Origin: JBOHCT01 sp050699055 | Lineage (GTDB): Bacteria > Actinomycetota > Actinomycetes > Streptosporangiales > JBOHCT01 | DNA length: 7,400 nucleotides | Direction of reading: 5' to 3' | Assembly (NCBI GenBank): GCA_050699055.1 | Contig: JBOHCT010000206.1 | Span: forward strand, 1-7,400 | In this document: positions 1 to 5,795 of the stretch, in pieces | Position numbering within the stretch: position 1 is the first letter of the stretch | Layout of the letters: each line of letters opens with the position of its first letter | Position numbers and translations under genes: made by a program | The notes under the pieces: model-generated | What the model saw: the letters and a program-made list of their open reading frames with translations, nothing else | Told to the model about the DNA's origin: nothing | Databases searched by the model: none

Positions 1-26
1 GGTCCCCATCCCCTGGTGGGGCGACC
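1..26. terminator. Possible hairpin downstream of the MFS gene
   Basis: The arms CCCCA (4-8) and TGGGG (17-21) pair around an 8-base loop. The outer bases GGT (1-3) and ACC (24-26) can extend the stem across a two-base bulge. It lies about 90 bases beyond the stop of the minus-strand transporter and could end that transcript or one entering from the left. There is no T-run on either side, and the window edge cuts the context, so this is only a candidate. Nothing else is visible in 27-112. Confidence 0.22.
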
Positions 27-112
27 GAACCCTACGCTTCCACTTCCCACCACGCTGAACAGCCGGCCCGAGACGAGAAACTTCAACTCAATTACCGCAC
101 CGGGAATCGAGG

Positions 113-1660
113 TTAGGGCGTGTCCCGTCCGGCGCGGGCAGGTGGCGACGCGGCCCCCGAACGCGGGCAGCGGGCCAGCGCCGGGGCGTCGATCGCGCAG
201 TGGTGACGTCCGCGTACGACGCGCGCCGCGGCGGTACGGTCCGCGCCGGGCTTGCGGATCGTCGCGAACGCGAGCAGCCCGCCGGCCACGGCGAGCCCGG
301 CCGTGATCAACATCGCGACGTGGAATCCGGGCGCGAACGCCGCCGGGTTCCGATATACGCCTCCCGTGATACCGGCCGCGAGGGGCACGACCGCGACGGC
401 GATGAGCTGCGCGGCACGGGCGACCGCGTTGTTGACTCCCGAGGCGACGCCCGCGTAGCGATCCTGTGCCGCCGACAGGACGGTCGCGGTCAGCGGTGCG
501 ACGGTCGTCGCCAGGCCGAGGCCGAGCACGATCACGGCGGGCAGCACCGTCGACATGTAGCTCCCGCCCGGAGCGATGCGCACCATGAGCAGCAGGCCGC
601 CGGCCATGAGCAACGGGCCGAGGCTCATCTGCGTGCGCGGGCCGATCCGCTGGGCAAGCTGCCCGGAGCGCGCCGAGAGCGCCAACATCAGCGCCGTGAT
701 CGGGAGCGAGGCCGCCCCCGCCTCGAGAGCCGAATAGCCGAGCACCTGCTGCAAGTACACGACGAGCAGAAAGAACACCGCACCGAGCGCCGCGTACACG
801 GCGGCGGTGACGAGGTTCGCGGCGGTGAACTGTTTGGACGTGAAGACACCCGGCGGCAGCATCGGGTGGGAGCTGCGCCGCTCGACGACCGCGAACGCGG
901 CGAGACACGCGAGCCCGGCCAGCCCCCCCGCGATGACCGACGGCGCGGCGAAGCCGAACTCCCCCGCCTCGATCAACGCGTACGTCACCCCGCCCAATCC
1001 GACGGCCCCCAGGGCGGCACCGGAGAGGTCGAGGCGCCGCGCCGCGGTGGTGTCGCGCGACTCAGGGACGTGGCGCGCGGCGACCGCCACGACCGCGGCG
1101 GCGAGCGGGAGGTTGAGCAGGAAGATGTACCGCCAGGTGCCGGCGTCCACCAGCCAGCCGCCGACGAACGGCCCTACCGCGGTCGCCACCCCCGTGAGGC
1201 CTGACCACGCGCCGATGGCGCGGGCGCGGTCCTTCTCGGCGAAGCTGGCCTCGATGAGGGCAAGGCTGCCGGGGGTCAGCAGGGCCCCGCCGATCCCCTG
1301 TGCGACCCGGGCGAGGATCAGCATCGGCAGGGTGACCGCCCCCGCGCAGGCCGCCGAGGCCAGCGCGAACCACACGACCCCGACCTGGAACGTCCGCAGC
1401 CGGCCGTACCGGTCCCCCAGCGAGCCGCTCAGCAGGATCAGCGCCGCCAGGGTGAGCATGTAGCCGTTGAGGATCCACTGCAGGCCCGCGACGTCCGCGG
1501 AAAGATCGCGGCCGATCGTTGGGAGCGCCACGTTGACAACTGTCCCGTCGAGGAACGCCATCCCCGACCCGCCGACGGTAGCGGCCAGCACCCACCGTCC
1601 CGCAGCCGATCGGAACGCGACCCGCGTCGGCGCGCCGACGGCCCCGGCGTTCGCGTCCAT
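113..1660 (-). CDS. DHA2-family MFS drug:H+ antiporter (EmrB/QacA type)
   Basis: Inner-membrane secondary transporter of 515 residues, the usual size for the 14-helix DHA2 family, which exports drugs or other small hydrophobic compounds in exchange for protons. Seen in the sequence: the first helix carries the family signature LDGTVVNVALPTI (residues about 37-49). The helix 2-3 loop carries motif A, GSLGDRYGRLR (79-89). Helix 5 carries the antiporter motif C region, ending GPFVGG (163-168). Hydrophobic segments continue to about residue 470, followed by a charged, probably cytoplasmic tail of about 45 residues. The start is the ATG at 1660, preceded by a G-rich stretch (GGGGGTGG, 4 bases before ATG) that can serve as ribosome binding site. 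The family and the antiport mechanism are secure; the substrate cannot be told. No TetR- or MarR-type regulator lies beside it in the window. A possible leader ORF and hairpin lie upstream. Confidence 0.93.
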   Translation of the reverse strand: MDANAGAVGAPTRVAFRSAAGRWVLAATVGGSGMAFLDGTVVNVALPTIGRDLSADVAGLQWILNGYMLTLAALILLSGSLGDRYGRLRTFQVGVVWFALASAACAGAVTLPMLILARVAQGIGGALLTPGSLALIEASFAEKDRARAIGAWSGLTGVATAVGPFVGGWLVDAGTWRYIFLLNLPLAAAVVAVAARHVPESRDTTAARRLDLSGAALGAVGLGGVTYALIEAGEFGFAAPSVIAGGLAGLACLAAFAVVERRSSHPMLPPGVFTSKQFTAANLVTAAVYAALGAVFFLLVVYLQQVLGYSALEAGAASLPITALMLALSARSGQLAQRIGPRTQMSLGPLLMAGGLLLMVRIAPGGSYMSTVLPAVIVLGLGLATTVAPLTATVLSAAQDRYAGVASGVNNAVARAAQLIAVAVVPLAAGITGGVYRNPAAFAPGFHVAMLITAGLAVAGGLLAFATIRKPGADRTAAARVVRGRHHCAIDAPALARCPRSGAASPPARAGRDTP

Positions 1661-1688
1661 GTTTCCACCCCCGGGCTTGATCCTCCGG

Positions 1689-1708
1689 CCGAGCCGTATC
1701 GGCCTCGG
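1689..1708 (-). other. Hairpin in the leader of the MFS transcript
   Basis: On the minus strand CCGAG-G-CCG pairs with CGG-CTCGG around a three-base loop (ATA). This gives an 8-bp GC-rich stem with one bulged base. It sits between the stop of the candidate leader ORF (1733) and the transporter start (1660), so it could form in the 5' untranslated RNA. There is no U-run after it, so transcription termination is not clearly indicated. Any role in attenuation or in masking the ribosome binding site is inference. Confidence 0.35.
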
Positions 1709-1732
1709 GTGACGAACCCCGCGTGGACGACG

Positions 1733-1840
1733 CTAACCCGCCATCCGCCCGAGGTATTCCAACGGGGGCCAGGCGGCTGGCGGAGGCGCCGGCTCTGGTC
1801 CGGGTACACCACGCCGGATCGACGCGGTACGTGGGGTCAT
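1733..1840 (-). CDS. Possible 35-residue proline-rich leader peptide upstream of the MFS gene
   Basis: Minus-strand ORF from ATG at 1840 to TAG at 1733, 72 bases upstream of the transporter start and in the same direction. A ribosome binding site AAGGTGAG precedes the ATG at good spacing. The peptide is proline-rich, with a PAPPPAAWPP stretch at about residues 17-26. Triple prolines are known to slow ribosomes unless EF-P assists, so a leader-peptide role before an efflux gene is conceivable. Against it: the third-position GC is lower than in the neighbouring genes and no homologue is recognised. It may be a chance ORF. Confidence 0.25.
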   Translation of the reverse strand: MTPRTASIRRGVPGPEPAPPPAAWPPLEYLGRMAG

Positions 1841-1852
1841 GGCCTCACCTTG

Positions 1853-1881
1853 CAAATCACAGTGCCGGCCACTGGCGTCAA
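1853..1881 (-). promoter_or_regulatory. Candidate promoter for the MFS transcript
   Basis: Reading the minus strand, TTGACG (1881-1876) is a good -35 hexamer. The hexamer 17 bases on, GATTTG (1858-1853), is a poor -10; TGTGAT (1861-1856) is an alternative at a short 14-base spacing. The predicted start would fall just before the ribosome binding site of the candidate leader ORF. The assignment rests mainly on the -35 and its position. Confidence 0.28.
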
Positions 1882-1896
1882 GAGAATAGCCAAGAA

Positions 1897-1976
1897 TGTG
1901 GATAACTCGCCTTCTGTGGAAACACATTGAGATATCCACAACGGAACACAACCGGAAAACCGGTGGGATCTCCACA
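1897..1976. promoter_or_regulatory. Cluster of DnaA-box-like 9-mers
   Basis: Four matches to the DnaA box TTATCCACA lie within 80 bases. TGTGGATAA at 1897-1905 is a perfect box in reverse orientation. TGTGGAAAC at 1915-1923 is reverse with two mismatches. ATATCCACA at 1932-1940 is forward with one mismatch. ATCTCCACA at 1968-1976 is forward with two mismatches. The first and third also form a perfect 8-bp inverted repeat (TGTGGATA/TATCCACA, 28 bases between). The cluster lies between the divergent MFS and DUF222 transcription units, not beside dnaA or dnaN, so it is not evidence of the chromosome origin. DnaA-dependent regulation, DnaA titration or binding of another protein are all possible. 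Confidence 0.5.
1951..1964. promoter_or_regulatory. 14-bp palindrome with an AAAA centre
   Basis: ACCGG-AAAA-CCGGT is a perfect 5-bp inverted repeat around four A residues, lying between two of the DnaA-like boxes and about 60 bases upstream of the -35 of the DUF222 promoter. It has the form of a dimeric repressor or activator site. No cognate regulator is present in the window, so its role is unknown. Confidence 0.3.
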
Positions 1977-2025
1977 GCCGACCACCTTCATATCAATCCC
2001 CCGGGGTTTTCTGCCGTCCTGCCCA

Positions 2026-2061
2026 TTGTTTTCTGTCGGCCACCCCGCTAAGATTCGAATA
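2026..2061 (+). promoter_or_regulatory. Promoter of the DUF222 gene, predicted leaderless
   Basis: TTGTTT (2026-2031) and TAAGAT (2049-2054) are good matches to the -35 and -10 elements of the principal sigma factor, with an ideal 17-base spacer. Transcription would start about 7 bases after the -10, at or beside A of the ATG at 2061. No Shine-Dalgarno sequence stands before that ATG. Both facts fit a leaderless mRNA, a common class in actinobacteria. The SOS box covers the predicted start site. Confidence 0.65.
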
Positions 2062-2070
2062 TGTGTTCGA
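2055..2070. promoter_or_regulatory. LexA-binding SOS box over the DUF222 start codon
   Basis: TCGAATATGTGTTCGA matches the actinobacterial/Gram-positive SOS consensus TCGAAC-N4-GTTCGA at 11 of 12 defined positions (T for C at the sixth). It begins immediately after the -10 hexamer and includes the ATG (2061-2063), so bound LexA would block initiation. Some 13E12-family genes of Mycobacterium tuberculosis are known to carry LexA boxes, which fits this placement. This is a strong prediction by sequence, untested here. Confidence 0.75.
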
Positions 2071-2821
2071 GCGGGGGAGATGTTCTCGACCGGCTGGCGG
2101 CCGACGCGGCCCAGCTGGCTAGCGACCCGGCGCCGTACGGGCCGGTCGCGATGGGCGAGGTCGAGGCGCTGTCGCGGGTGATCGATCTTGCGGAGGCGGC
2201 GGTCGCGGCCCGGGTCGGCCACGTGGACGCCGACAAGGCGGTCAAGTGGTTCGGGTTCGGGTCTACGTCGGCGTGGCTGCGGCAATCCTGCGGGATGCGG
2301 TCCGGGCGGGCCGCGGAGCGCACCATGCTCGCCCGGCAGCTGAGAAGGCTGCCGGAGGTGGCGAAACGGTTCGCCGCGGGCGACCTCGGTTACGGGCCTA
2401 CCGCCGCCATCTGTCATGCGGTGAGGCACCTGTCCGATGAGCACGCCGCCCAGGCGGAGCCGATCCTGCTCGAGTTGGCCGGGCGCGCGTCGCCGGATGT
2501 GGTGGCGAAGGCCGGCGCCTACCTGCGCCGCGTCCTCGACCCCGACGGCAGCCTGGGCGACGACGACAAGGGCTTCGAGCGGCGCTGGTTCTCCCTCGCC
2601 GAGTTGACGAACGGCGGGTCGCACGTCGAGGGCGTGCTGGACCCGGAGCTGACCGCCCGGCTGAAGCCGCCCTCGAGCCCCTCGCCACACCCGCGGGCAC
2701 CGACGACACCCGGTCACAGGCCCAACGCAACGCCGACGCCCTCGACACCGTCATCCGCGGCCAGGACGGACGCGTCACCTACCGGATCCTCAGACCCTGG
2801 CGGCGGCAACGAGCCCCCTAG
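2061..2821 (+). pseudogene. Decayed DUF222/13E12-family (HNH-type) gene
   Basis: The first about 202 codons encode an intact-looking DUF222 domain, with the characteristic run GSTSAWLRQSCGMRSGRAAE near residues 67-86, then LARQLRRLPEVAKRFAAGDL, and the typical end VEGVLDPELTARLK. At about 2664-2670 the frame slips: the sequence reads aagccgcc where an extra G would continue the family frame. In the new frame it reads ALEPLATPAG, then TDDTRSQAQRNADAL, the standard continuation of DUF222 proteins, and it stops at TAG 2819-2821. Full-length relatives run to roughly 400-500 residues with a C-terminal HNH nuclease motif, which is absent. The last about 20 codons (DGRVTYR, then RPWRRQ) resemble the usual extreme C-terminus, so an internal deletion seems likely. 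Read without the slip, the frame runs to 2861 in proline/serine-rich nonsense and overlaps the Clp gene. The start is fixed by the leaderless promoter and SOS box. The function of intact members is not established; they are often repeated and associated with mobile DNA (the phiRv1 prophage integrates in M. tuberculosis REP13E12). Confidence 0.82.
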
Positions 2822-2829
2822 GCCACTCC

Positions 2830-5355
2830 TCACCTCCCCGCGGGCTCGGCGGCGACGTTGAACGACAGGGCACCGTCGTGCACCGCCACGGTGACGTGCT
2901 GGCCGGCCTTTACCCCGCCGTCGAGCAGCAGCTTGGAGAGCCGGTTATCGACCTCTCGCTGGATCGTCCGGCGGAGCGGCCGTGCGCCGAACTCCGGCTG
3001 GTGGCCGCGCTCGGCCAGCCAGTCGACCGCGTCGCCGGTGAAGTCCGCCGTGACGTCCTGCGCCTCGAGGCGCCGCCTGGTCTCGTTCAACAGCAGGTCG
3101 GTGATCTGCCGCAGCTGTTCCGACTCGAGCTGCCGGAAAACGATGATCTCGTCGATCCGGTTCAGGAACTCGGGCCTGAGCTCCTCACGAAGCCGCCGCA
3201 TCAGCCGGTCGCGCAGATTCGTGTCGCCCTCGGCGGTCGTAAAGCCAGGCGCCCGCCGCCCGGTGATCAGCTCGGAGCCGAGGTTGCTGGTCATGATGAC
3301 GACAGTGTTCTTGAAGTCGACAGTCCGGCCCTGGCCGTCGGTGAGCCGGCCGTCGTCGAGCAGCTGCAGCAGGATGTTGAAGACGTCCTGATGCGCCTTC
3401 TCGACCTCGTCCAGGAGGATCACGGCGTACGGTGTACGCCGCACAGCCTCGGTGAGCTGGCCGGACTCCTCGTACCCGACGTAGCCGGGCGGGGCGCCGA
3501 CGAGTCGGCTAACCGTGTGCCGCTCCTGGAACTCGCTCATGTCCAGGCGCACCATCCGGTCCTCGGAGCCGAACAGCGCCTCGGCGAGCGCGCGGGCCAG
3601 CTCCGTCTTGCCCACGCCGGTCGGGCCGAGGAAAAGGAAGCTGCCGATCGGCCGGTCGGGGTCGCCGAGCCCGGCCCGGGAACGGCGGACGGCCTCCGCG
3701 ACAACAGACACCGCCTCGTCCTGGCCGACCACCCTGCGGTGGAGCTCCTCCTCCAGCCGCATCAGCCGATCCTTCTCCTCCTCGGTGAGCTGGGCCACGG
3801 GGACACCGGTCGCCCGGGAGACGACCTCGGCGATGTCGACCCTCGTAACCTGGGGCACCTCTTCCGGCCCGCCGCGTGTCTGCCCGATGCGGCGCTCCAG
3901 CTCGGCGATCTCGTCGCGGAGCGTCGAGGCGCGCTCATACTTCTCCTCCGCGACCGCCTGGTCCTTCTCCCGACGCCGCTGCTCCAGCTCCTCCTCGAGC
4001 CGGCGTGTGTCGGTGCCCGGGGTCTTCAGGCGCAGCCGTACCCGCGCGCCGGCCTGGTCGACAAGGTCGATCGCCTTGTCCGGCAGGAAACGCTCGGTGA
4101 GGTAGCGGTCGGACAGCTGCGCCGCGGCGACAAGCGCCTCGTCCGTGAACCTCACCTGGTGGTGAGCTTCGTAACGGTCCCGCAGGCCGCGCAGGATCTC
4201 GATGGTGTCGTCCACCGAGGGCTCGGAGATGAGGATCGGCTGGAAGCGCCGCTCGAGCGCGGCATCCTTCTCGACGTCGCTGCGGTACTCGTCGACGGTT
4301 GTCGCGCCGATGACGTGCAGCTCGCCTCGAGCCAGCGCCGGCTTGAACATGTTCCCCGCTGTGACCGCGCCCTCTGCGCCGCCGGCGCCCACCATGGTGT
4401 GCAGCTCGTCGATGAAGACGACGAGCTCGTCGCCGTGCGCGCGGATCTCGTCGATGACCTGCTTCAGCCGCTCTTCGAAGTCGCCGCGGTAGCGGGTGCC
4501 TGCCACGATCCCGGACAGGTCCAGCTGGACCACGCGCCGGTCGCGCAGCGGCTCCGGCACCTCATTGTCGACGATCCGCTGGGCGATTCCCTCGACGATC
4601 GCGGTCTTGCCCACGCCCGGGTCCCCGATCAGCACCGGATTGTTCTTCGTCCGGCGCGACAGCACCTCGATGGTCTGCTCGATCTCGTCCTGCCGCCCGA
4701 CGACCGGGTCCAACCGGCCCTCGCGGGCCATATCAGTGAGGTCCTGGCCATACTGGTCCACGGTCGGGGTGTTCGACGTCCCCCGGCCCGAGGCAGCCCG
4801 GCCGCCTCCGCCCCCGGCGCCTGCCGCCGCTCGCTGCAGGGTCTCGGGGGTGATGCGCGCGCCTGCGAGGATGCGCCCGCCCGGCGAGTCAGGATTCGCC
4901 GCCAGGGCGAGCAGCACGTGCTCGGGGCCGATGTACGACGATCCGAGCGCACGAGAGATCTGGTGCGCGTCCAACAGGGCGCGCTTCGCCGAGGGGGTCA
5001 GCGCAGGCGGCGTGTCGCCGGACTGACCGTGCTGACCGTACCGGCCCGACCTCGCCGAGTTCTCGATCTCGCGTGCCATCCCGTCGGGGTCCGCTCCCGC
5101 GCGAGCCAGTAGCTGGCGGGTACTTTCCTGCCTGGTCAATGCCCACAGGAGGTGGTCGGTGTCCAGGTCGGGCGACCCCGACTCCCCGGCCCGTGTCGCC
5201 GCATCGCGCACGAGCTCCCGTGCCTGCTCGCTCATGAGCCGGGCGATGTTGATCCGCTGCACCGGGCCCCGGGGCGTCCCCCCACCGAAGAAGTGCGCGA
5301 GGAACTCCTCGAACGGCCCTGGCTCGAACCCGCCGGGCCCGTACATGCCGGTCAT
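2830..5355 (-). CDS. clpC: ClpC-type AAA+ unfoldase (Clp protease ATP-binding subunit)
   Basis: Cytosolic Hsp100 ATPase of 841 residues that unfolds proteins and probably feeds ClpP. Order of parts: a Gly/Phe-rich N-terminal tail (1-30, with FEEFLAHFFGGG), two Clp_N repeats (about 35-98 and 119-175), and a glycine-rich linker (179-192). AAA-1 follows with Walker A GDPGVGKT (244-251), Walker B VVFIDE (312-317) and arginines 369-370. A short middle segment carries a UVR-like motif (EKYERASTLRDEI, 471-483). AAA-2 has Walker A GPTGVGKT (577-584), Walker B VILLDE (645-650) and sensor 2 GARPLRR (790-796). The short middle segment and the loop RAPGFTT (701-707), where ClpP-binding ATPases carry a G-F/L tripeptide, argue for ClpC rather than the disaggregase ClpB. 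The start at 5355 is chosen because AAGGAG lies 7 bases upstream; the longer frame from 5454 adds 33 low-complexity residues without such a site. The N-terminus differs from housekeeping ClpC1, so this is probably a paralogue. Both ATPase sites look intact. Confidence 0.92.
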   Translation of the reverse strand: MTGMYGPGGFEPGPFEEFLAHFFGGGTPRGPVQRINIARLMSEQARELVRDAATRAGESGSPDLDTDHLLWALTRQESTRQLLARAGADPDGMAREIENSARSGRYGQHGQSGDTPPALTPSAKRALLDAHQISRALGSSYIGPEHVLLALAANPDSPGGRILAGARITPETLQRAAAGAGGGGGRAASGRGTSNTPTVDQYGQDLTDMAREGRLDPVVGRQDEIEQTIEVLSRRTKNNPVLIGDPGVGKTAIVEGIAQRIVDNEVPEPLRDRRVVQLDLSGIVAGTRYRGDFEERLKQVIDEIRAHGDELVVFIDELHTMVGAGGAEGAVTAGNMFKPALARGELHVIGATTVDEYRSDVEKDAALERRFQPILISEPSVDDTIEILRGLRDRYEAHHQVRFTDEALVAAAQLSDRYLTERFLPDKAIDLVDQAGARVRLRLKTPGTDTRRLEEELEQRRREKDQAVAEEKYERASTLRDEIAELERRIGQTRGGPEEVPQVTRVDIAEVVSRATGVPVAQLTEEEKDRLMRLEEELHRRVVGQDEAVSVVAEAVRRSRAGLGDPDRPIGSFLFLGPTGVGKTELARALAEALFGSEDRMVRLDMSEFQERHTVSRLVGAPPGYVGYEESGQLTEAVRRTPYAVILLDEVEKAHQDVFNILLQLLDDGRLTDGQGRTVDFKNTVVIMTSNLGSELITGRRAPGFTTAEGDTNLRDRLMRRLREELRPEFLNRIDEIIVFRQLESEQLRQITDLLLNETRRRLEAQDVTADFTGDAVDWLAERGHQPEFGARPLRRTIQREVDNRLSKLLLDGGVKAGQHVTVAVHDGALSFNVAAEPAGR

Positions 5356-5383
5356 GTCTCTACTCCTTCCGCGCCCGCGCTTC

Positions 5384-5416
5384 CGACCAGGACAGGCGAC
5401 GCCCGGATCCTGGTCG
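5384..5416. promoter_or_regulatory. 9-bp perfect inverted repeat in the Clp leader
   Basis: CGACCAGGA (5384-5392) and TCCTGGTCG (5408-5416) are perfect inverted copies separated by 15 bases. The spacer itself contains GGCG-A-CGCC (5395-5403). The element begins 29 bases upstream of the clpC-like ATG. It could be a repressor operator, or an RNA stem-loop in the 5' untranslated region. The 9-bp arms recall the layout of CIRCE, but the sequence and spacing do not match CIRCE (TTAGCACTC-N9-GAGTGCTAA) or HAIR (CTTGAGT-N7-ACTCAAG). Confidence 0.5.
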
Positions 5417-5530
5417 CTCTGTATGTCTGCCCGCTCAGCCTCGAGTGATGACACCCAGCATCGGGACGTGGCCGGGGGTACGAGCGATCAGCGCGGGTGC
5501 GTTCGCAAATGATGTCGGGAAAGACTTCGT

Positions 5531-5561
5531 CCCCGTCCGTCGGTGGAACACGGAGGCGGGG
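5531..5561. other. Stem-loop just upstream of the 13-bp array
   Basis: CCCCGTCCGT (5531-5540) can pair with ACGGA-GG-CGGGG (5550-5561), giving two 5-bp helices separated by a two-base bulge, with a 9-base loop. No T-run follows, so a terminator is not well supported. It may be incidental in GC-rich DNA. Confidence 0.25.
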
Positions 5562-5566
5562 GACAG

Positions 5567-5644
5567 ACATTCCGGGAGCACATCCCGGGAGCACATCCCG
5601 GGAGCACATCCCGGGAGCACATCCCGGGAGCACATCCCGGGAGC
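5567..5644. repeat. Six tandem copies of a 13-bp unit
   Basis: The unit ACATCCCGGGAGC is repeated head to tail. Copies begin at 5567, 5580, 5593, 5606, 5619 and 5632. The last five are identical and the first differs by one base (ACATTCCGGGAGC). Each perfect copy holds the 8-bp palindrome TCCCGGGA. A 13-bp period is not a multiple of three, so the array shifts frame with every copy and is not expected to be coding. It lies about 150 bases upstream of the hpaB-like start and 210 bases upstream of the Clp start. It may be a variable-number repeat or an array of protein-binding sites. Confidence 0.95.
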
Positions 5645-5654
5645 AACGTCACCC

Positions 5655-5669
5655 CGTCGATGGTCGACG
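5655..5669. promoter_or_regulatory. 15-bp palindrome downstream of the repeat array
   Basis: CGTCGA-TGG-TCGACG is a perfect 6-bp inverted repeat with a three-base spacer, 11 bases after the end of the array and about 125 bases upstream of the hpaB-like start. It has the form of a dimeric operator. No regulator gene is present in the window to pair it with. Confidence 0.3.
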
Positions 5670-5713
5670 CGACCCCCTCCTCGTAAGGCATCCTCGAAGC
5701 GGAGGTGTCGGCG

Positions 5714-5794
5714 ATGGAGGGCACGGAGGGTATGGAGGATGCCGTCGTGCCGCTGCGGAGCGAGTCCGCCCGGGTGGGCGGCCGGAGGAGCTGA
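5714..5794 (+). CDS. Possible 26-residue ORF coupled to the hpaB-like gene
   Basis: ATG at 5714 is preceded by a near-perfect ribosome binding site GGAGGT (5701-5706) at 7-base spacing. The frame ends in TGA at 5792-5794, one base before the ATG of the monooxygenase gene, and the ribosome binding site of that gene (GGAGGAG, 5784-5790) lies inside it. The peptide starts MEGTEGMEDAVVPL and ends GGRRS. The arrangement would give translational coupling. No homologue is recognised. The frame is open upstream only to the TAA at 5684, so it is not the tail of a longer gene unless that gene is broken. It may be a chance ORF. Confidence 0.33.
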   Translation: MEGTEGMEDAVVPLRSESARVGGRRS

Positions 5795-5795
5795 C

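Larger units (their letters stand above)
5356..5713. other. Divergent intergenic region between clpC-like and hpaB-like genes
   Basis: No convincing gene is visible here. Frames crossing it on both strands are translations of the 13-bp repeat array and change character on either side of it. It holds the Clp leader with its inverted repeat, a stem-loop, the array and a palindrome, each listed separately. I could not identify a good -35/-10 pair for either flanking gene, nor a CIRCE or HAIR heat-shock element. Confidence 0.6.

Noticed and set aside
200..1204. Plus-strand open frame of 334 codons opposite the MFS gene
   Set aside because: Its translation is rich in Arg, Glu, Gly and Gln, typical of an antisense frame; the transporter on the other strand explains the region.
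1897..1976. Chromosomal or plasmid replication origin
   Set aside because: There is no dnaA, dnaN, rep or par gene nearby and no marked AT-rich unwinding stretch; only a few boxes are present.
2878..5112. Long plus-strand open frame (744 codons) opposite the clpC-like gene
   Set aside because: It is the antisense shadow of a high-GC gene. The minus-strand frame carries unmistakable AAA+ motifs, while this one has no recognisable domain.
5417..5520. HspR (HAIR), CIRCE, RheA or ClgR operators for the Clp gene
   Set aside because: Only half-site resemblances were found (GATGACA, GTTCGC); none has the second half at the required spacing.
5567..5644. CRISPR array
   Set aside because: The units are only 13 bp and directly adjacent with no spacers, and no cas gene is present.
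5488..5724. Minus-strand ORF beginning MPSIADTSASRMPYEEGVAS
   Set aside because: The first residues look protein-like, but it runs into the 13-bp array and has no recognisable domain.
5445..5795. N-terminal extension of the hpaB-like gene upstream of 5796
   Set aside because: The extension translates the 13-bp array and low-complexity DNA. The family N-terminus begins at the ATG at 5796, which has its own ribosome binding site.
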